The translations under genes and the position numbers were made by a program. A stretch of 64,000 bases of DNA, taken from the NCBI RefSeq assembly GCF_029360805.1, contig NZ_JARKNC010000008.1:680339-744338 (forward strand). Reading direction: 5' to 3'. The stretch's first letter is position 1; each line of letters begins with the position of its first letter. Source of the stretch: Daejeonella sp. JGW-45 (lineage in GTDB: Bacteria > Bacteroidota > Bacteroidia > Sphingobacteriales > Sphingobacteriaceae). Positions 17,299-26,700 of this stretch are shown one piece after another. Below the pieces are notes generated by a model. It had not been told where the DNA came from, did not search any database, and was given only the letters and a program-made list of their open reading frames with translations.

Positions 17299-18285
17299 CT
17301 ACTGTACCAGCAGATTACATCCACGAATATCACTATTATCAAATCGTCCCAAAACTTCAAAAGTCCCCCCTTCGAAAGTTTTTCCGAGATCCTGAACAGC
17401 TATAAAAGAACAGGAATTAATATTAGCCAGATCGGTCACATTAATTCCCCCCGTTTGTCCATGGCTTAAAAGTTCCAGCGGGTCGTTGGTATCACGGATG
17501 CTTACCCTCATCCAGGGCGGGCAGTGAAAAATCCCGGCTCCCTTTGAATAAGCTTGTGATAAGAGCTCAGTCATTCCATATTCTGAATGTATTACGGGAA
17601 CTCCAAAGCCACTGCATAATATTTCGTGCAGTTCTGTTCGTACCATTTCGCGCCGCTTACCCTTCATTCCGCCGGTTTCCATAACTATCAACTCAGGAAA
17701 GTCGACAGAATGGCCCTCCGCAAAATCCAGCAGAGCATAGGTCACGCCTATTAATATCGTGTGAGTTTTTGTACTCTTCAGGTGAAGCAGAGTGTCGTTT
17801 AATGTTTTATGGTCATAAAGAAAATAGCCGCTGTTATCATTCTCGCTCCCCCTGATCAGATCATCAGCCATGTATATCAGTGATGAACCATCTCTTTCAA
17901 GGTAAGACGGCAATAACGCGAGAATGGCATACTTTCTAATATCGCCATAAAAGATCTCAAAAGTCTTGCGAAAACTTTGTACATAAACTTCCACATCGAG
18001 CACCGCGTGCTTACTTTGCGCCATTCCGGTGGTACCCGAACTTGTGAACACTTCTTCCGCAGTTCCCGAACCACTCATAACCTGATGGCTTTTAAAAAAT
18101 TCTATAGGGAGAAAGGGTATGCTGTTTAGATCAGAGACCTTATCAGCTCTGATACCAAGATTTTTTACAAAGTCTGAGTATACCTGACAATTTTCAGCCT
18201 GATACCTGAATATTTCCAAAGCCAGGCTTTCGAACTGCGGTTGACTCTGGATCGAAAAAATCGCTTTCGGATCAATTTTATGCAC
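17299..18285 (-). CDS. LuxE-like acyl-protein synthetase / acyltransferase
   Basis: About 328 residues of the LuxE/phenylacetate-CoA-ligase-like adenylate-forming family. In LuxE, fatty acid is activated as acyl-AMP and passed to a Cys. Visible segments are IPFLPIEFFKSH, the phosphate loop FTSSGTTG, METGGMKG, and SEYGMTELLSQAYS. The frame opens further upstream (to 18378), but that would overlap the next gene; a GTG at 18285 gives VHKIDPKAIFSI, close to the usual beginning of relatives, and is preferred. The true acyl substrate is unknown. It may be co-transcribed with the small membrane protein upstream. Confidence 0.82.
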   Translation of the reverse strand: MHKIDPKAIFSIQSQPQFESLALEIFRYQAENCQVYSDFVKNLGIRADKVSDLNSIPFLPIEFFKSHQVMSGSGTAEEVFTSSGTTGMAQSKHAVLDVEVYVQSFRKTFEIFYGDIRKYAILALLPSYLERDGSSLIYMADDLIRGSENDNSGYFLYDHKTLNDTLLHLKSTKTHTILIGVTYALLDFAEGHSVDFPELIVMETGGMKGKRREMVRTELHEILCSGFGVPVIHSEYGMTELLSQAYSKGAGIFHCPPWMRVSIRDTNDPLELLSHGQTGGINVTDLANINSCSFIAVQDLGKTFEGGTFEVLGRFDNSDIRGCNLLVQ

Positions 18286-18320
18286 GCCCAAAGATACAAC
18301 TTGATGATGTAGATTCCCTG

Positions 18321-18680
18321 TCAGGCTTTTTCGGGTATGACCATTGCCTGTCTGAAATAATATCCTGCCAGAGAGCAAAATCCAGCCGCAAGAGCACCCA
18401 CGAGCCCAGAAATCAAAATGACAATTATCCAGTTAATACCCGTTTCAGGAAGTCCCAGCATCGCCCCTATCCTGTTTGCCAGAAGGTTCCCGTTGGGAAG
18501 GCTATAGAATAATGCTGTTCCGACCCATAAGATAAAAACCCCAAAAAAGCCTGATGAAAAGGCGTGGCTTGCATTTTTTGCTTTCCAAAACGCGGCTCCA
18601 AAAGCTAGCGGGGTTATTATCCACCATGGGAGAAATAACTGCATCAAAAAACAGATGATTACGATTATGAAAAACAACAT
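18321..18680 (-). CDS. Small integral membrane protein, unknown function
   Basis: 119 residues with about four hydrophobic segments (~2-18, ~20-30, ~42-60, ~82-108) and a short polar C-terminus. No catalytic motif is seen. It precedes the LuxE-like gene by ~35 bp in the same direction, so the two may be expressed together. The composition and clean start (MLFFIIVIICFLM) support a real gene. Confidence 0.7.
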   Translation of the reverse strand: MLFFIIVIICFLMQLFLPWWIITPLAFGAAFWKAKNASHAFSSGFFGVFILWVGTALFYSLPNGNLLANRIGAMLGLPETGINWIIVILISGLVGALAAGFCSLAGYYFRQAMVIPEKA

Positions 18681-18713
18681 GGCTTATCTCTTTAACTGTT
18701 AACTTTCTCCGTT

Positions 18714-18743
18714 ACGCACGTAAAACGTACCACGTGCAACTTA
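18714..18743. repeat. 7-bp-period repeat tract, GTAAAAC type
   Basis: Heptads GTAAAAC, GTACCAC, GTGCAAC, TTACAAC continue into the 3' end of the Tat-exported oxidoreductase gene (stop at 18741-18743). Its orientation is opposite to the related tract at 22479-22510. Confidence 0.65.
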
Positions 18744-20189
18744 CAACTTCAAATCCTTCCATCCTTCCCTGTATTCCCTCTTCACAAACTGGTTAGCCAG
18801 ATCAAAATTAGTGATCTTCATATTTGGCCCGTCCCAAAGAAGTTTCCTGAACCTTCCCGGATACTGGAAATTATTACCATTCGGCACGCGGATATCAAAA
18901 CCCCGGATCGCCAGGTTACCCATAAGCAATGCTTCGGTTAACGGCCCCGCGATAGAGAAGTCTGAGCTGAGTTCCATCTTTCCATAACCAGCGATTGATG
19001 CATCGACCCATTGAGTATAATGGCCTGCTTCCTCTCCCGGTACGCGGGCAAGTGTTTGAGGGATACTAACTACCTCATTCAGCGATAGCGGCAATAAGCG
19101 AGGGTTCTTGCCGTATGTATCACAAAGCATTTTTCCTTTAGTCCCGATGAACAAAACACCATTCCCGCCGTCGCCGAATTTATCATCCGGCCCGAGTTCC
19201 TCAGGACGTTCCGGTTGGATTCCGCCATCCATCCAGTGGAGCTTAACCAAGCCTCCGCTTTGCTTCGCCGACTTGAATGTCATGGTCACATGTGACGATG
19301 GGGGGCAACTTTCCGGGAAATATCCCCGTTTAAATTCATCTACATAAACGCTGCCTACACTGCACTCTACATCCAGCGGATATTGCAGGCCAAGCGTTCT
19401 GAACGGGGCGTCCACCAGGTGACAGCCCATATCGCCAAGGGCGCCTGTTCCATAATCCCACCATCCTCTCCAGTTAAACGGTACGAGTTTATTTACATAA
19501 TCCTTATAAGGCGCTGTTCCTAACCAGAGGTCCCAGTCCAAACCTTTCGGCACGTCGGCTTTTAAGTCAGACCATGGCACACCCTGAGGCCACACCGGCC
19601 GGTCGGTCCAGCAATAAACAGTATGGACATCGCCAATCAGGCCAGCGTTATACCATTCCTGCAGCTTACGGGTACCGTCAGATGAAGCGCCCTGATTTCC
19701 CATTTGGGTAACCACTTTATATTTCTTTGCAGCTTCGGTAAGTATCCTTGCCTCATAAATATCGTGAGTTAAAGGCTTTTGAACGTATACGTGCTTTTTC
19801 CGTTTCATAGCCTCCAGGGTAACCAAAGCATGGTTGTGATCCGGGGTTGAGACCGATACTGCATCAAAGTGCCGATGTTCTTTATCCAACATCTCCCGCC
19901 AGTCTTTGTAGTATTTAGCTTTAGGGAAGTTCTTTATTGAATTAGCCGCGCGGCGGTCGTCTACATCACAAAGAAAAGCAATTTCTGCCTTCGGATTCTT
20001 TGCGAAGCCTGTCAGGTCGCTCGCACCCTTTCCGCCGACACCAACGCCGGCGATAAGCAATTTATCGCTTGGCGCCAGAAAGCCTTTACCTCCCAGTACG
20101 TGACGGGGCACGATCATAAATCCGGCTGCTGCCACCGAAGCAGCCTTTACAAAGTCTCTTCTTGAAGTTTTAGTTTCTTGTTCGTTCAT
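18741..20189 (-). CDS. Tat-exported Gfo/Idh/MocA-family oxidoreductase
   Basis: 482 residues with a twin-arginine signal (TSRRDFVKAASVAAAGF, residues ~8-25), so it is folded with its nucleotide cofactor before export to the periplasm. The Rossmann segment (IAGVGVGGKGASDL), VSTPDHNHALV, the family signature YVQKPLTHD, and DMGCHLVDAPF are visible. The length is typical of the exported Bacteroidota branch, in which some members act as glycosidase-like or keto-sugar-forming enzymes with tightly bound NAD. It is last in the minus-strand set isomerase - GMC - small subunit - this gene. The last codons lie in a 7-bp-period repeat. Confidence 0.9.
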   Translation of the reverse strand: MNEQETKTSRRDFVKAASVAAAGFMIVPRHVLGGKGFLAPSDKLLIAGVGVGGKGASDLTGFAKNPKAEIAFLCDVDDRRAANSIKNFPKAKYYKDWREMLDKEHRHFDAVSVSTPDHNHALVTLEAMKRKKHVYVQKPLTHDIYEARILTEAAKKYKVVTQMGNQGASSDGTRKLQEWYNAGLIGDVHTVYCWTDRPVWPQGVPWSDLKADVPKGLDWDLWLGTAPYKDYVNKLVPFNWRGWWDYGTGALGDMGCHLVDAPFRTLGLQYPLDVECSVGSVYVDEFKRGYFPESCPPSSHVTMTFKSAKQSGGLVKLHWMDGGIQPERPEELGPDDKFGDGGNGVLFIGTKGKMLCDTYGKNPRLLPLSLNEVVSIPQTLARVPGEEAGHYTQWVDASIAGYGKMELSSDFSIAGPLTEALLMGNLAIRGFDIRVPNGNNFQYPGRFRKLLWDGPNMKITNFDLANQFVKREYREGWKDLKL

Positions 20190-20211
20190 TTTATAGCTTT
20201 ATTAATATCTA

Positions 20212-20784
20212 TTATGCGTTTGCCCACATCCGGTCACCCTTTGTATAAGGAACATTTCCATCGTATCTTCCTGGAGTTTCGATATACCGGAGTGCTTTGG
20301 TTGCTCCTATTTCCGAGGTAAAAAATCCCAGCAGTGTCAGTTCCTTAACCATTCTAAAATAATGGGAAGGTTGCTCCGCTGTTTTTGCATCCATATAAGC
20401 TTTCTGAAGACCGTCCATTTTTACGAAGAACTTAGTCCGCTCTTCCGGTGTACATTCCATAAATGTTTTGCCGGTATCTTCCTTACATCTTTTCTCAAGC
20501 CTTGTAATTCCCTCACGGAATATCCCCTGATCCTTTTTTGTATAACAATCCTTAACCATTACCGCCATAAATTCGCCAACCTTAGCTTCTTTAGCTCCGG
20601 GTGTGCTGGTTTTTGGCAAAATAGTTTCGCCCATTTCGTTCAGCAATGCAATGGTTTCCGTATCAAAGAAGTCTTTAGCTTTCTCAGTACTTGTTTTGCA
20701 TCCGGATTCAAGAAAGATACTACCTCCTACGATGGTGCCACCCAGCAGCCAGCTTACTTGTGTTATTGCTTCTCTTCTGTCCAT
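20212..20784 (-). CDS. Gluconate 2-dehydrogenase subunit 3 family protein
   Basis: 190 residues: the small subunit that partners a GMC flavoprotein dehydrogenase. The N-terminus MDRREAITQVSWLLGG has a twin-arginine and a hydrophobic stretch, and a Cys at GC near residue 29 could be a lipid site. The body contains the family segments LNEMGETILPKTSTPGAKEA and LTLLGFFTSEIGATKAL, and ends in YDGNVPYTKGDR. It lies 10 bp after the GMC gene. In characterised dehydrogenases of this type the small subunit carries the Tat signal and takes the catalytic subunit along. Confidence 0.9.
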   Translation of the reverse strand: MDRREAITQVSWLLGGTIVGGSIFLESGCKTSTEKAKDFFDTETIALLNEMGETILPKTSTPGAKEAKVGEFMAVMVKDCYTKKDQGIFREGITRLEKRCKEDTGKTFMECTPEERTKFFVKMDGLQKAYMDAKTAEQPSHYFRMVKELTLLGFFTSEIGATKALRYIETPGRYDGNVPYTKGDRMWANA

Positions 20785-20794
20785 GTAACTAAGA

Positions 20795-22474
20795 TTAAAT
20801 ATTGCCCTTTTTCAATTCTGACACTGCATGATCTACTGCCCTTGCCGTCATCGCCATATAGGTTAATGAGGGGTTCTGGCATGCTGCCGATGTCATGGCT
20901 GCACCGTCGGTAACAAACACATTTGTTGCATCCCATACCTGGTTAAACTTGTTTAATACAGACGTTTTCGGATCATGGCCCATACGTGCGGTACCCATTT
21001 CGTGAATTCCCATCCCAAGGGTATAACCAGTATCAAATGTTTTGACATCTTTCAAACCTGCAGCTTCCAGCATATCTTTTGCATCCTGCATCATGTCTTT
21101 GCGCATCTTAAGCTCGTTATCTTTTATTTCTGCATCAATAGCAAGCACATTCAGACCCCATTTATCCTTGTTTGTTTTATCGAGCGTAACTTTGTTCTCA
21201 TGGTAAGGCAAGGTTTCGCCAAAGCCGGTGATGCCCATATTCCAGTTCCCTGGTTCGCAGAGAGCATCCTTAAAATCGCCGCCAATGCTCATTTCGGCTA
21301 TGTTCCTTCCCCAACCTTCCCTGCTGGCCGAACCCTGATAACCGAAACCGCGCAGGTAATCCCTTTTCTCACTTCCAAGGTTCCTGAAGCGTGGAATATA
21401 TATTCCATTCGGTCTCCGGCCATAAAAGTATTTATCATCAAATCCCTCGGCCCTGCCCGATGCACCAGTCCGGAAGTGGTGATCCATTAAATTGTGGCCA
21501 AGTTCGCCACTGCTGCTGCCCAAACCTCCATCCCATACGTCGGTAGCAGAATTCATCAGTATCCAGGTTGAGTTTAATGCTGAGGCATTCAGGAAAATAA
21601 CCTTGGCAAAATATTCATAGGTTTTATTCGTTTCCGCATCTAAAACCTCTACTCCCTTTGCTTTCCTTGTATCCTTATCATATAATATCTTGGTAACTAT
21701 CGAAAACGGGCGCAGCGTCAGGTTCCCCGTTGCTACTGCTGCCGGCAAGGTCGACGACTGCGTGCTAAAGTAAGCGCCGAAGGGACATCCGAGCCAGCAC
21801 TTGCTCCGGTACTGACAATTTGTACGGCTCTGAAGGGGCTGGGTAATATTTGCAGTCCTGCCGATAACCATATTCCTTTCGCCCTTATAGTGAGCTTTAA
21901 TTCTGGCAGCTACGTCTTTCTCCACAACGTTCATTTCCATCGGAGGCTGGAACTCGCCATCAGGCAGTTGTGGCAAGCCGTCACGGTTACCGCTAATGCC
22001 TGCGAAACGTTCCACATAACCATACCATTTCTCCAGATCCTTGTAACGGATCGGCCAGTCGACTGCAATTCCTTCCTTCGCGTTTGCTTCAAAATCAAGA
22101 TCACTGAGCCGGTAACTCTGCCTTCCCCACATCAATGAACGGCCACCTACATGATACCCCCGGTACCAGTCAAAACGCTTCACTTCGGTATAAGGGCTTT
22201 CCTTATCCTTTACCCAAAAATCCAGGTTCTTTTCATTCAGAGGGTAATCCCGCTTAAGTACAGGATAATTCTCGATCATCTCCTGCGTTCTGCCTCCCCT
22301 GTGAGGAAAATCCCATGGATTTTTAGTTGCATTGACATAGTCCTTAATATGCTCTATGTTCCTGCCTCGCTCAAGCATAATCGTTTTAAGCCCTTTTTCT
22401 GTAAGCTCCTTTGCCGCCCATCCGCCACTGATCCCGGAACCAATTACTATTGCGTCGTAAGTATTATCAGCCAT
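20795..22474 (-). CDS. GMC-family FAD-dependent sugar dehydrogenase, catalytic subunit
   Basis: 559 residues. The FAD-binding motif is at the N-terminus (DAIVIGSGISGGWAAKEL, then MLERG). A Cys-rich segment NCQYRSKCWLGCPFGA (~215-230) is followed by the C-terminal active-site blocks MGIHEMGTARMG and SAACQNPSLTYMA with the expected His and Asn. No signal peptide is present, so export probably depends on the Tat signal of the adjacent subunit 3. Relatives oxidise gluconate, glucosides or other sugars, several at C3. The electron acceptor is likely cytochrome c, encoded across the divergent promoter. Confidence 0.93.
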   Translation of the reverse strand: MADNTYDAIVIGSGISGGWAAKELTEKGLKTIMLERGRNIEHIKDYVNATKNPWDFPHRGGRTQEMIENYPVLKRDYPLNEKNLDFWVKDKESPYTEVKRFDWYRGYHVGGRSLMWGRQSYRLSDLDFEANAKEGIAVDWPIRYKDLEKWYGYVERFAGISGNRDGLPQLPDGEFQPPMEMNVVEKDVAARIKAHYKGERNMVIGRTANITQPLQSRTNCQYRSKCWLGCPFGAYFSTQSSTLPAAVATGNLTLRPFSIVTKILYDKDTRKAKGVEVLDAETNKTYEYFAKVIFLNASALNSTWILMNSATDVWDGGLGSSSGELGHNLMDHHFRTGASGRAEGFDDKYFYGRRPNGIYIPRFRNLGSEKRDYLRGFGYQGSASREGWGRNIAEMSIGGDFKDALCEPGNWNMGITGFGETLPYHENKVTLDKTNKDKWGLNVLAIDAEIKDNELKMRKDMMQDAKDMLEAAGLKDVKTFDTGYTLGMGIHEMGTARMGHDPKTSVLNKFNQVWDATNVFVTDGAAMTSAACQNPSLTYMAMTARAVDHAVSELKKGNI

Positions 22475-22478
22475 TTTT

Positions 22479-22510
22479 AGTTGTACGTTTTACGTTGTAA
22501 GTTTTACGTT
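22479..22510. repeat. 7-bp-period repeat tract, GTTGTAC type
   Basis: Heptads GTTGTAC, GTTTTAC, GTTGTAA, GTTTTAC. The sequence is almost the same as the left arm of the four-helix-bundle element at 16746, but no opposite arm or gene is present. It sits between the isomerase stop and the GMC start. Confidence 0.7.
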
Positions 22511-22534
22511 CTGTATTTGTTCTTTATTCGCCTT

Positions 22535-23419
22535 CTACACGTCACACAACTCCACCGCCTGCCGTAAGGATCCCAGCTTATCGGCTTTTACAGGAATAAA
22601 TTCCTGGGCAACATACCCTTTGAACCCGGTTCCTACTATTGCCTTCATAATTGCAGGGTAATTTAGTTCCTGTGTTTCATCGATCTCGTGCCTTCCAGGT
22701 ACTCCGGCCGTATGGTAATGCGCAAAATACTGGTGATTGTCACGGATGGTCCGGATCACATCGCCTTCATCGATCTGCATATGATAAATATCGTAAAGCA
22801 GTTTGAAGTTCTCCGAACCAACCCGCTTCACGAGCTCCACACCCCACGGTGTTTTGTCGCACTGGTAGTCTTTATGATCAATCTTACTGTTTAATAGTTC
22901 CATAACCAGGAGAACATTGTTCTTCTCAGCAAGTGACATCAACTGCTTCAGGCCTTCGGTACAGTTGGCAAGACCAGTTTCATCATCTTTTCCAGCCCTG
23001 TTACCGCTAAAACAGATCAGGTTTTTATAGCCGGCTTTCGCCAGCAAGGGAATCATATCTGAATACTGCTTGATGAGTGTCGCATGGTATTGCTTATCGT
23101 TAAACCCGTTAATCAGATTTATCTCGGCACCATTACACATACTCGAGTCCAGTCCATATTTCTGAAGCATCGGCCAATCCTTCGGCCCAACGATATCTAT
23201 GGCCTTTAAACCCATATCCTTAGCTGCAATGCATAACTCTTCAACTGAAAACGAGTTAAAGCACCACCGGCATACCGAATGATTAATATTACCTTTCAAC
23301 ACCCGGGCGTTTGAATGACTGCCGGAATCAAAGGATGAGAGTAAACCTGCAGAAGTAATTGCTGCAGTTCCGGTAAGAATGTTTTTAATAGCCCGACGGC
23401 GATGTGTATTGGAAGCCAT
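22535..23419 (-). CDS. Exported sugar phosphate isomerase/epimerase-like TIM-barrel protein
   Basis: 294 residues of the AP-endonuclease-2/hydroxypyruvate-isomerase-like TIM barrel. The N-terminus has an arginine-rich Tat-like signal (HRRRAIKNILTGTAAITSAGLLSSF). Family segments include KAIDIVGPKDWP, LVMELLNSK (metal Glu), LLYDIYHMQIDEGD (metal Asp/His), HYHTAGVPGRHE and GYVAQEFIP. It would isomerise or epimerise a free or keto sugar in the periplasm. It is first in the minus-strand set, which diverges from the ThuA/dehydrogenase fusion gene. Confidence 0.88.
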   Translation of the reverse strand: MASNTHRRRAIKNILTGTAAITSAGLLSSFDSGSHSNARVLKGNINHSVCRWCFNSFSVEELCIAAKDMGLKAIDIVGPKDWPMLQKYGLDSSMCNGAEINLINGFNDKQYHATLIKQYSDMIPLLAKAGYKNLICFSGNRAGKDDETGLANCTEGLKQLMSLAEKNNVLLVMELLNSKIDHKDYQCDKTPWGVELVKRVGSENFKLLYDIYHMQIDEGDVIRTIRDNHQYFAHYHTAGVPGRHEIDETQELNYPAIMKAIVGTGFKGYVAQEFIPVKADKLGSLRQAVELCDV

Positions 23420-23727
23420 ATCATATATATTTAACAGGTTGACATTAACCCTGGTGGCACTGTAGCTTTGCTAATGTATTAATGGTTTGATTAGTTAACT
23501 GATTTGAATTGATACAAATCGAAAAGTCTCCAAACCGGTAAAACGCTGAATATAAGGACTTGGTGTAATTTATACACGAACTTTCCTGAATATTTGCGAT
23601 TAAGACCGCATAAATGCATTATTCCATATTGCAATTTAGTTTACTTGTAATAAATAAATGTATATTTTTATTTTTAAAAATCATACTTCCCATTCTCAAA
23701 CCCGGTAAGTTTTAAAGACAGCCTAAG
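23420..23727. other. Divergent promoter region of the sugar-oxidation cluster
   Basis: 308 bp, AT-rich, without a coding frame. It contains the operator-like site at 23558-23577, roughly midway between the two divergent starts. No unambiguous TTTG-N19-TAnnTTTG promoter was found on either strand, though AT-rich TATATTTT-like boxes occur near 23660. Confidence 0.6.
23558..23577. promoter_or_regulatory. Operator-like palindrome GTGTA-N5-TACAC (second copy)
   Basis: Arms GTGTA (23563-23567) and TACAC (23573-23577) with a 5-bp AT spacer, preceded by ACTTG. The first site at 695-714 has the same arms and spacing and the same ACTT. The shared site suggests a common regulator, most simply the Nudix-type protein at the left edge. 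Confidence 0.5.
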
Positions 23728-26700
23728 ATGAAAAATTCAACCCTTATATTATTCTCAACCGGGATCTTGCTTTCACTATTATCCTTTAGGATGCTGACCC
23801 AAACGTCAAAACCCCGGATCCTGGTTTTCAGCAAGACACCGGAGTACCGGCACGAGTCGATCGCTGCAGGAAAGGCTGCAATTATGAAACTCGGCAGAGA
23901 ACAGGGCTTTTCGGTTGATACCACAGAGGATGGAAGATATTTCACAGAGGATTCCTTAAAAAAATACAAGACCGTTGTATTTCTGAACACCACAGGAAAC
24001 ATTCTCAATACGCCCCAGCAAATAGCCTTTGAACGCTATATACAGGCAGGAGGCGGCTATGCCGGCATCCACGCTGCGGCGGATACCGAATACGACTGGC
24101 CCTGGTACGGCAAACTTGTGGGTGGGTATTTTGCCAGTCACCCTAAAATCCAGGCAGCTGTGATTAATGTGGTAGATCGTACAAATGCAGCCAGCAGTCA
24201 TTTACCAAAAAAGTGGAAGCGAACTGACGAATGGTATAACTATAAAAACCTTAATCCAGACGTAAAAGTCCTTGCATATCTGGACGAATCCAGTTACGAG
24301 GGCGGGCAAAATGGCACAAACCATCCTATTTCCTGGTATCATGCGTTTGACGGGGGCAGGGCTTTCTATACAGGCATGGGGCACACTGACGAAACGTTTT
24401 CCGACCCCTTGTTCTTAAAGCACCTTCTGGGGGGCATAAAATATGCAATGGGAAACAACACTGTACTTGACTACTCAAAAGCAAGCACCCCGAACGCACC
24501 AGAGGAGAACAGGTTTGTACGAACAGTTTTAACGCAGGGGACGCTGTTTGAGCCAACGGAAATGGCTATCCTTCCCAATCTTGATATACTTTTAGTGCAG
24601 CGGCGCGGCGAGATCCTTTTATATAAAGAACAAACCAAAAGCATTAGTCAGGTCGGTTCGCTAAATGTTTACTCAAAGACCTCAGTTCCGGGTGTGAATG
24701 CTGAAGAAGGCATATTAGGTCTGGCTGCCGACCCCCGATATAAAGAAAATAATTACATCTATATTTTTTACAGCCCGACTGACACGTCAGTAAACCGTTT
24801 ATCACGATTCCGATTCGTGAATGACCAGCTCGACCGATCCTCGGAAAAGATCGTCCTGGAGCTTTATTCACAGCGCGAGATCTGCTGCCATACAGGAGGT
24901 TCGATAGCTTTTGGCCCCGATGGTCTGCTTTATCTTTCAACGGGAGATAATTCAACGCCGTTCGATGTTCCGAATCAAAAATTTACCAACAAGGGCTTCG
25001 CGCCTCTCGATAACCGCCCCGGATTGGAACAGTATGACGCGGGAAGAAGTTCGGGAAACACCAACGACCTGCGAGGAAAGATCTTACGGATCCGGGTTCT
25101 GCCCGACGGGTCCTATCAGATCCCTGAAGGAAACCTGTTTCCACCCAATACACCGAAAACGCGCCCTGAGATCTATGTTATGGGAAACCGCAACCCGTAC
25201 AGGATATCGATAGACAGTAAAACCAATTTCCTATACTGGGGCGAAGTAGGACCGGATGCAGCGAATGATATAGCGGAACGAGGACCTCGCGGTTATGACG
25301 AATTAAACCAGGCAAGAAAGGCAGGCTTTTTCGGCTGGCCTTTCTTTGTGGGGAACAACTATCCTTACCGCCGTTATGATTACAGGACCGGCACGAGTGG
25401 TGAGGCTTTCGACAAACTTAAGCCGGTAAACAACTCGCCTAATAATACGGGCCTCGAAGATCTGCCGCCAGTATCTCCCGCATTTATCTGGTATCCCTAT
25501 GCAGCATCGAAAGAATTCCCTCAACTTGGAACAGGCGGAAGAAATGCGGAAGCCGGACCTGTGTACTATAGTGAATTGTTCCCTAAGGAGACTCGCTATC
25601 CGGATTATTTCGACGGCAAGCTATTTATGTACGACTGGATACGAGGCTGGGTTAAGTTAGTCACCATGAAGCCCAATGGCGATTACGACAGCATGGAGCC
25701 TTTTATGGGATCAACATCGTTTATCGCTCCGATAGACATGGAGGTTGGTCCTGATGGCAGATTATACATCCTGGAATATGGAAAGGGGTGGTTCTCTAAA
25801 AACGTAGATGCCGGCCTGGTGAGAATAGATTACGTTGCCGGTAACCGGCCGCCAAAGATAGACGATTTGATGATCAGCAGCACAAGCGGGATCATGCCTT
25901 ATAAGCTGCAGGCAAAAGTAGCAGCGGCCGACCCGGACCGGGACGACCTGACATATTTATGGGATTTGGGCAACGGAGTTAAAAAGACGACAAATCAGCC
26001 CTCTATTGAATATGTGTATACCAAAACCGGCGAATATCCGGTTAGTGTGCAGGTTACTGACAAGACCGGTGCAAGCACGGTAAGTCCTGCAAAAAGCGTA
26101 TTTGCAGGAAATGCACAGCCTAAACTGAATATCGCGTTAAAGGGTAACAAGACGTTCTATTTCCCTAATAAGCAGGTTGAATACACCGTCAATGTAAGCG
26201 ACCAGGGTTCAGCAGTTAACAGGGCTAAGATCTATGTCAGTACTACTTACACTAAGGGAATTGATATGGCCGGGGCTTCTCTGGGGCACCAGGAAGTACC
26301 CGAGATACAGGTTGGTGAAAGCCTGATGCTGAAATCAGATTGCTCTGCCTGTCACAAGGTAAATGCACCTTCGGTGGGGCCTTCTTTCACTCAGGTATCA
26401 TCAAAGTACGGGAAGGACCCTAATGCTTTGACCTATATAGCTGCAAAAATTCTGAAAGGCAGCAGCGGGGTTTGGGGGGAAGTGGCTATGCCGCCACATG
26501 CAAGTATGCCAGAGGATCAGGCTCAGAAAATAGCGGCCTACATTTTATCGCTTGGCAGCAAAACCTCCACCAGGCCGAGTCTTCCGGCACAGGGTAAGAT
26601 CATGCCGGCGGCCGGTTCCGGCGAGAACACAACTCTGAACATTCACGCGTCGTATACCGACGCAGGCTCTGCAAGTGTAAGGCCATTGACCGCGTCGGGA

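Noticed and set aside
17299-18378. Longer start of the LuxE-like gene at 18378
   Set aside because: It would overlap the 3' end of the upstream membrane-protein gene by 58 bp and add a poorly conserved leader; the GTG at 18285 fits better.
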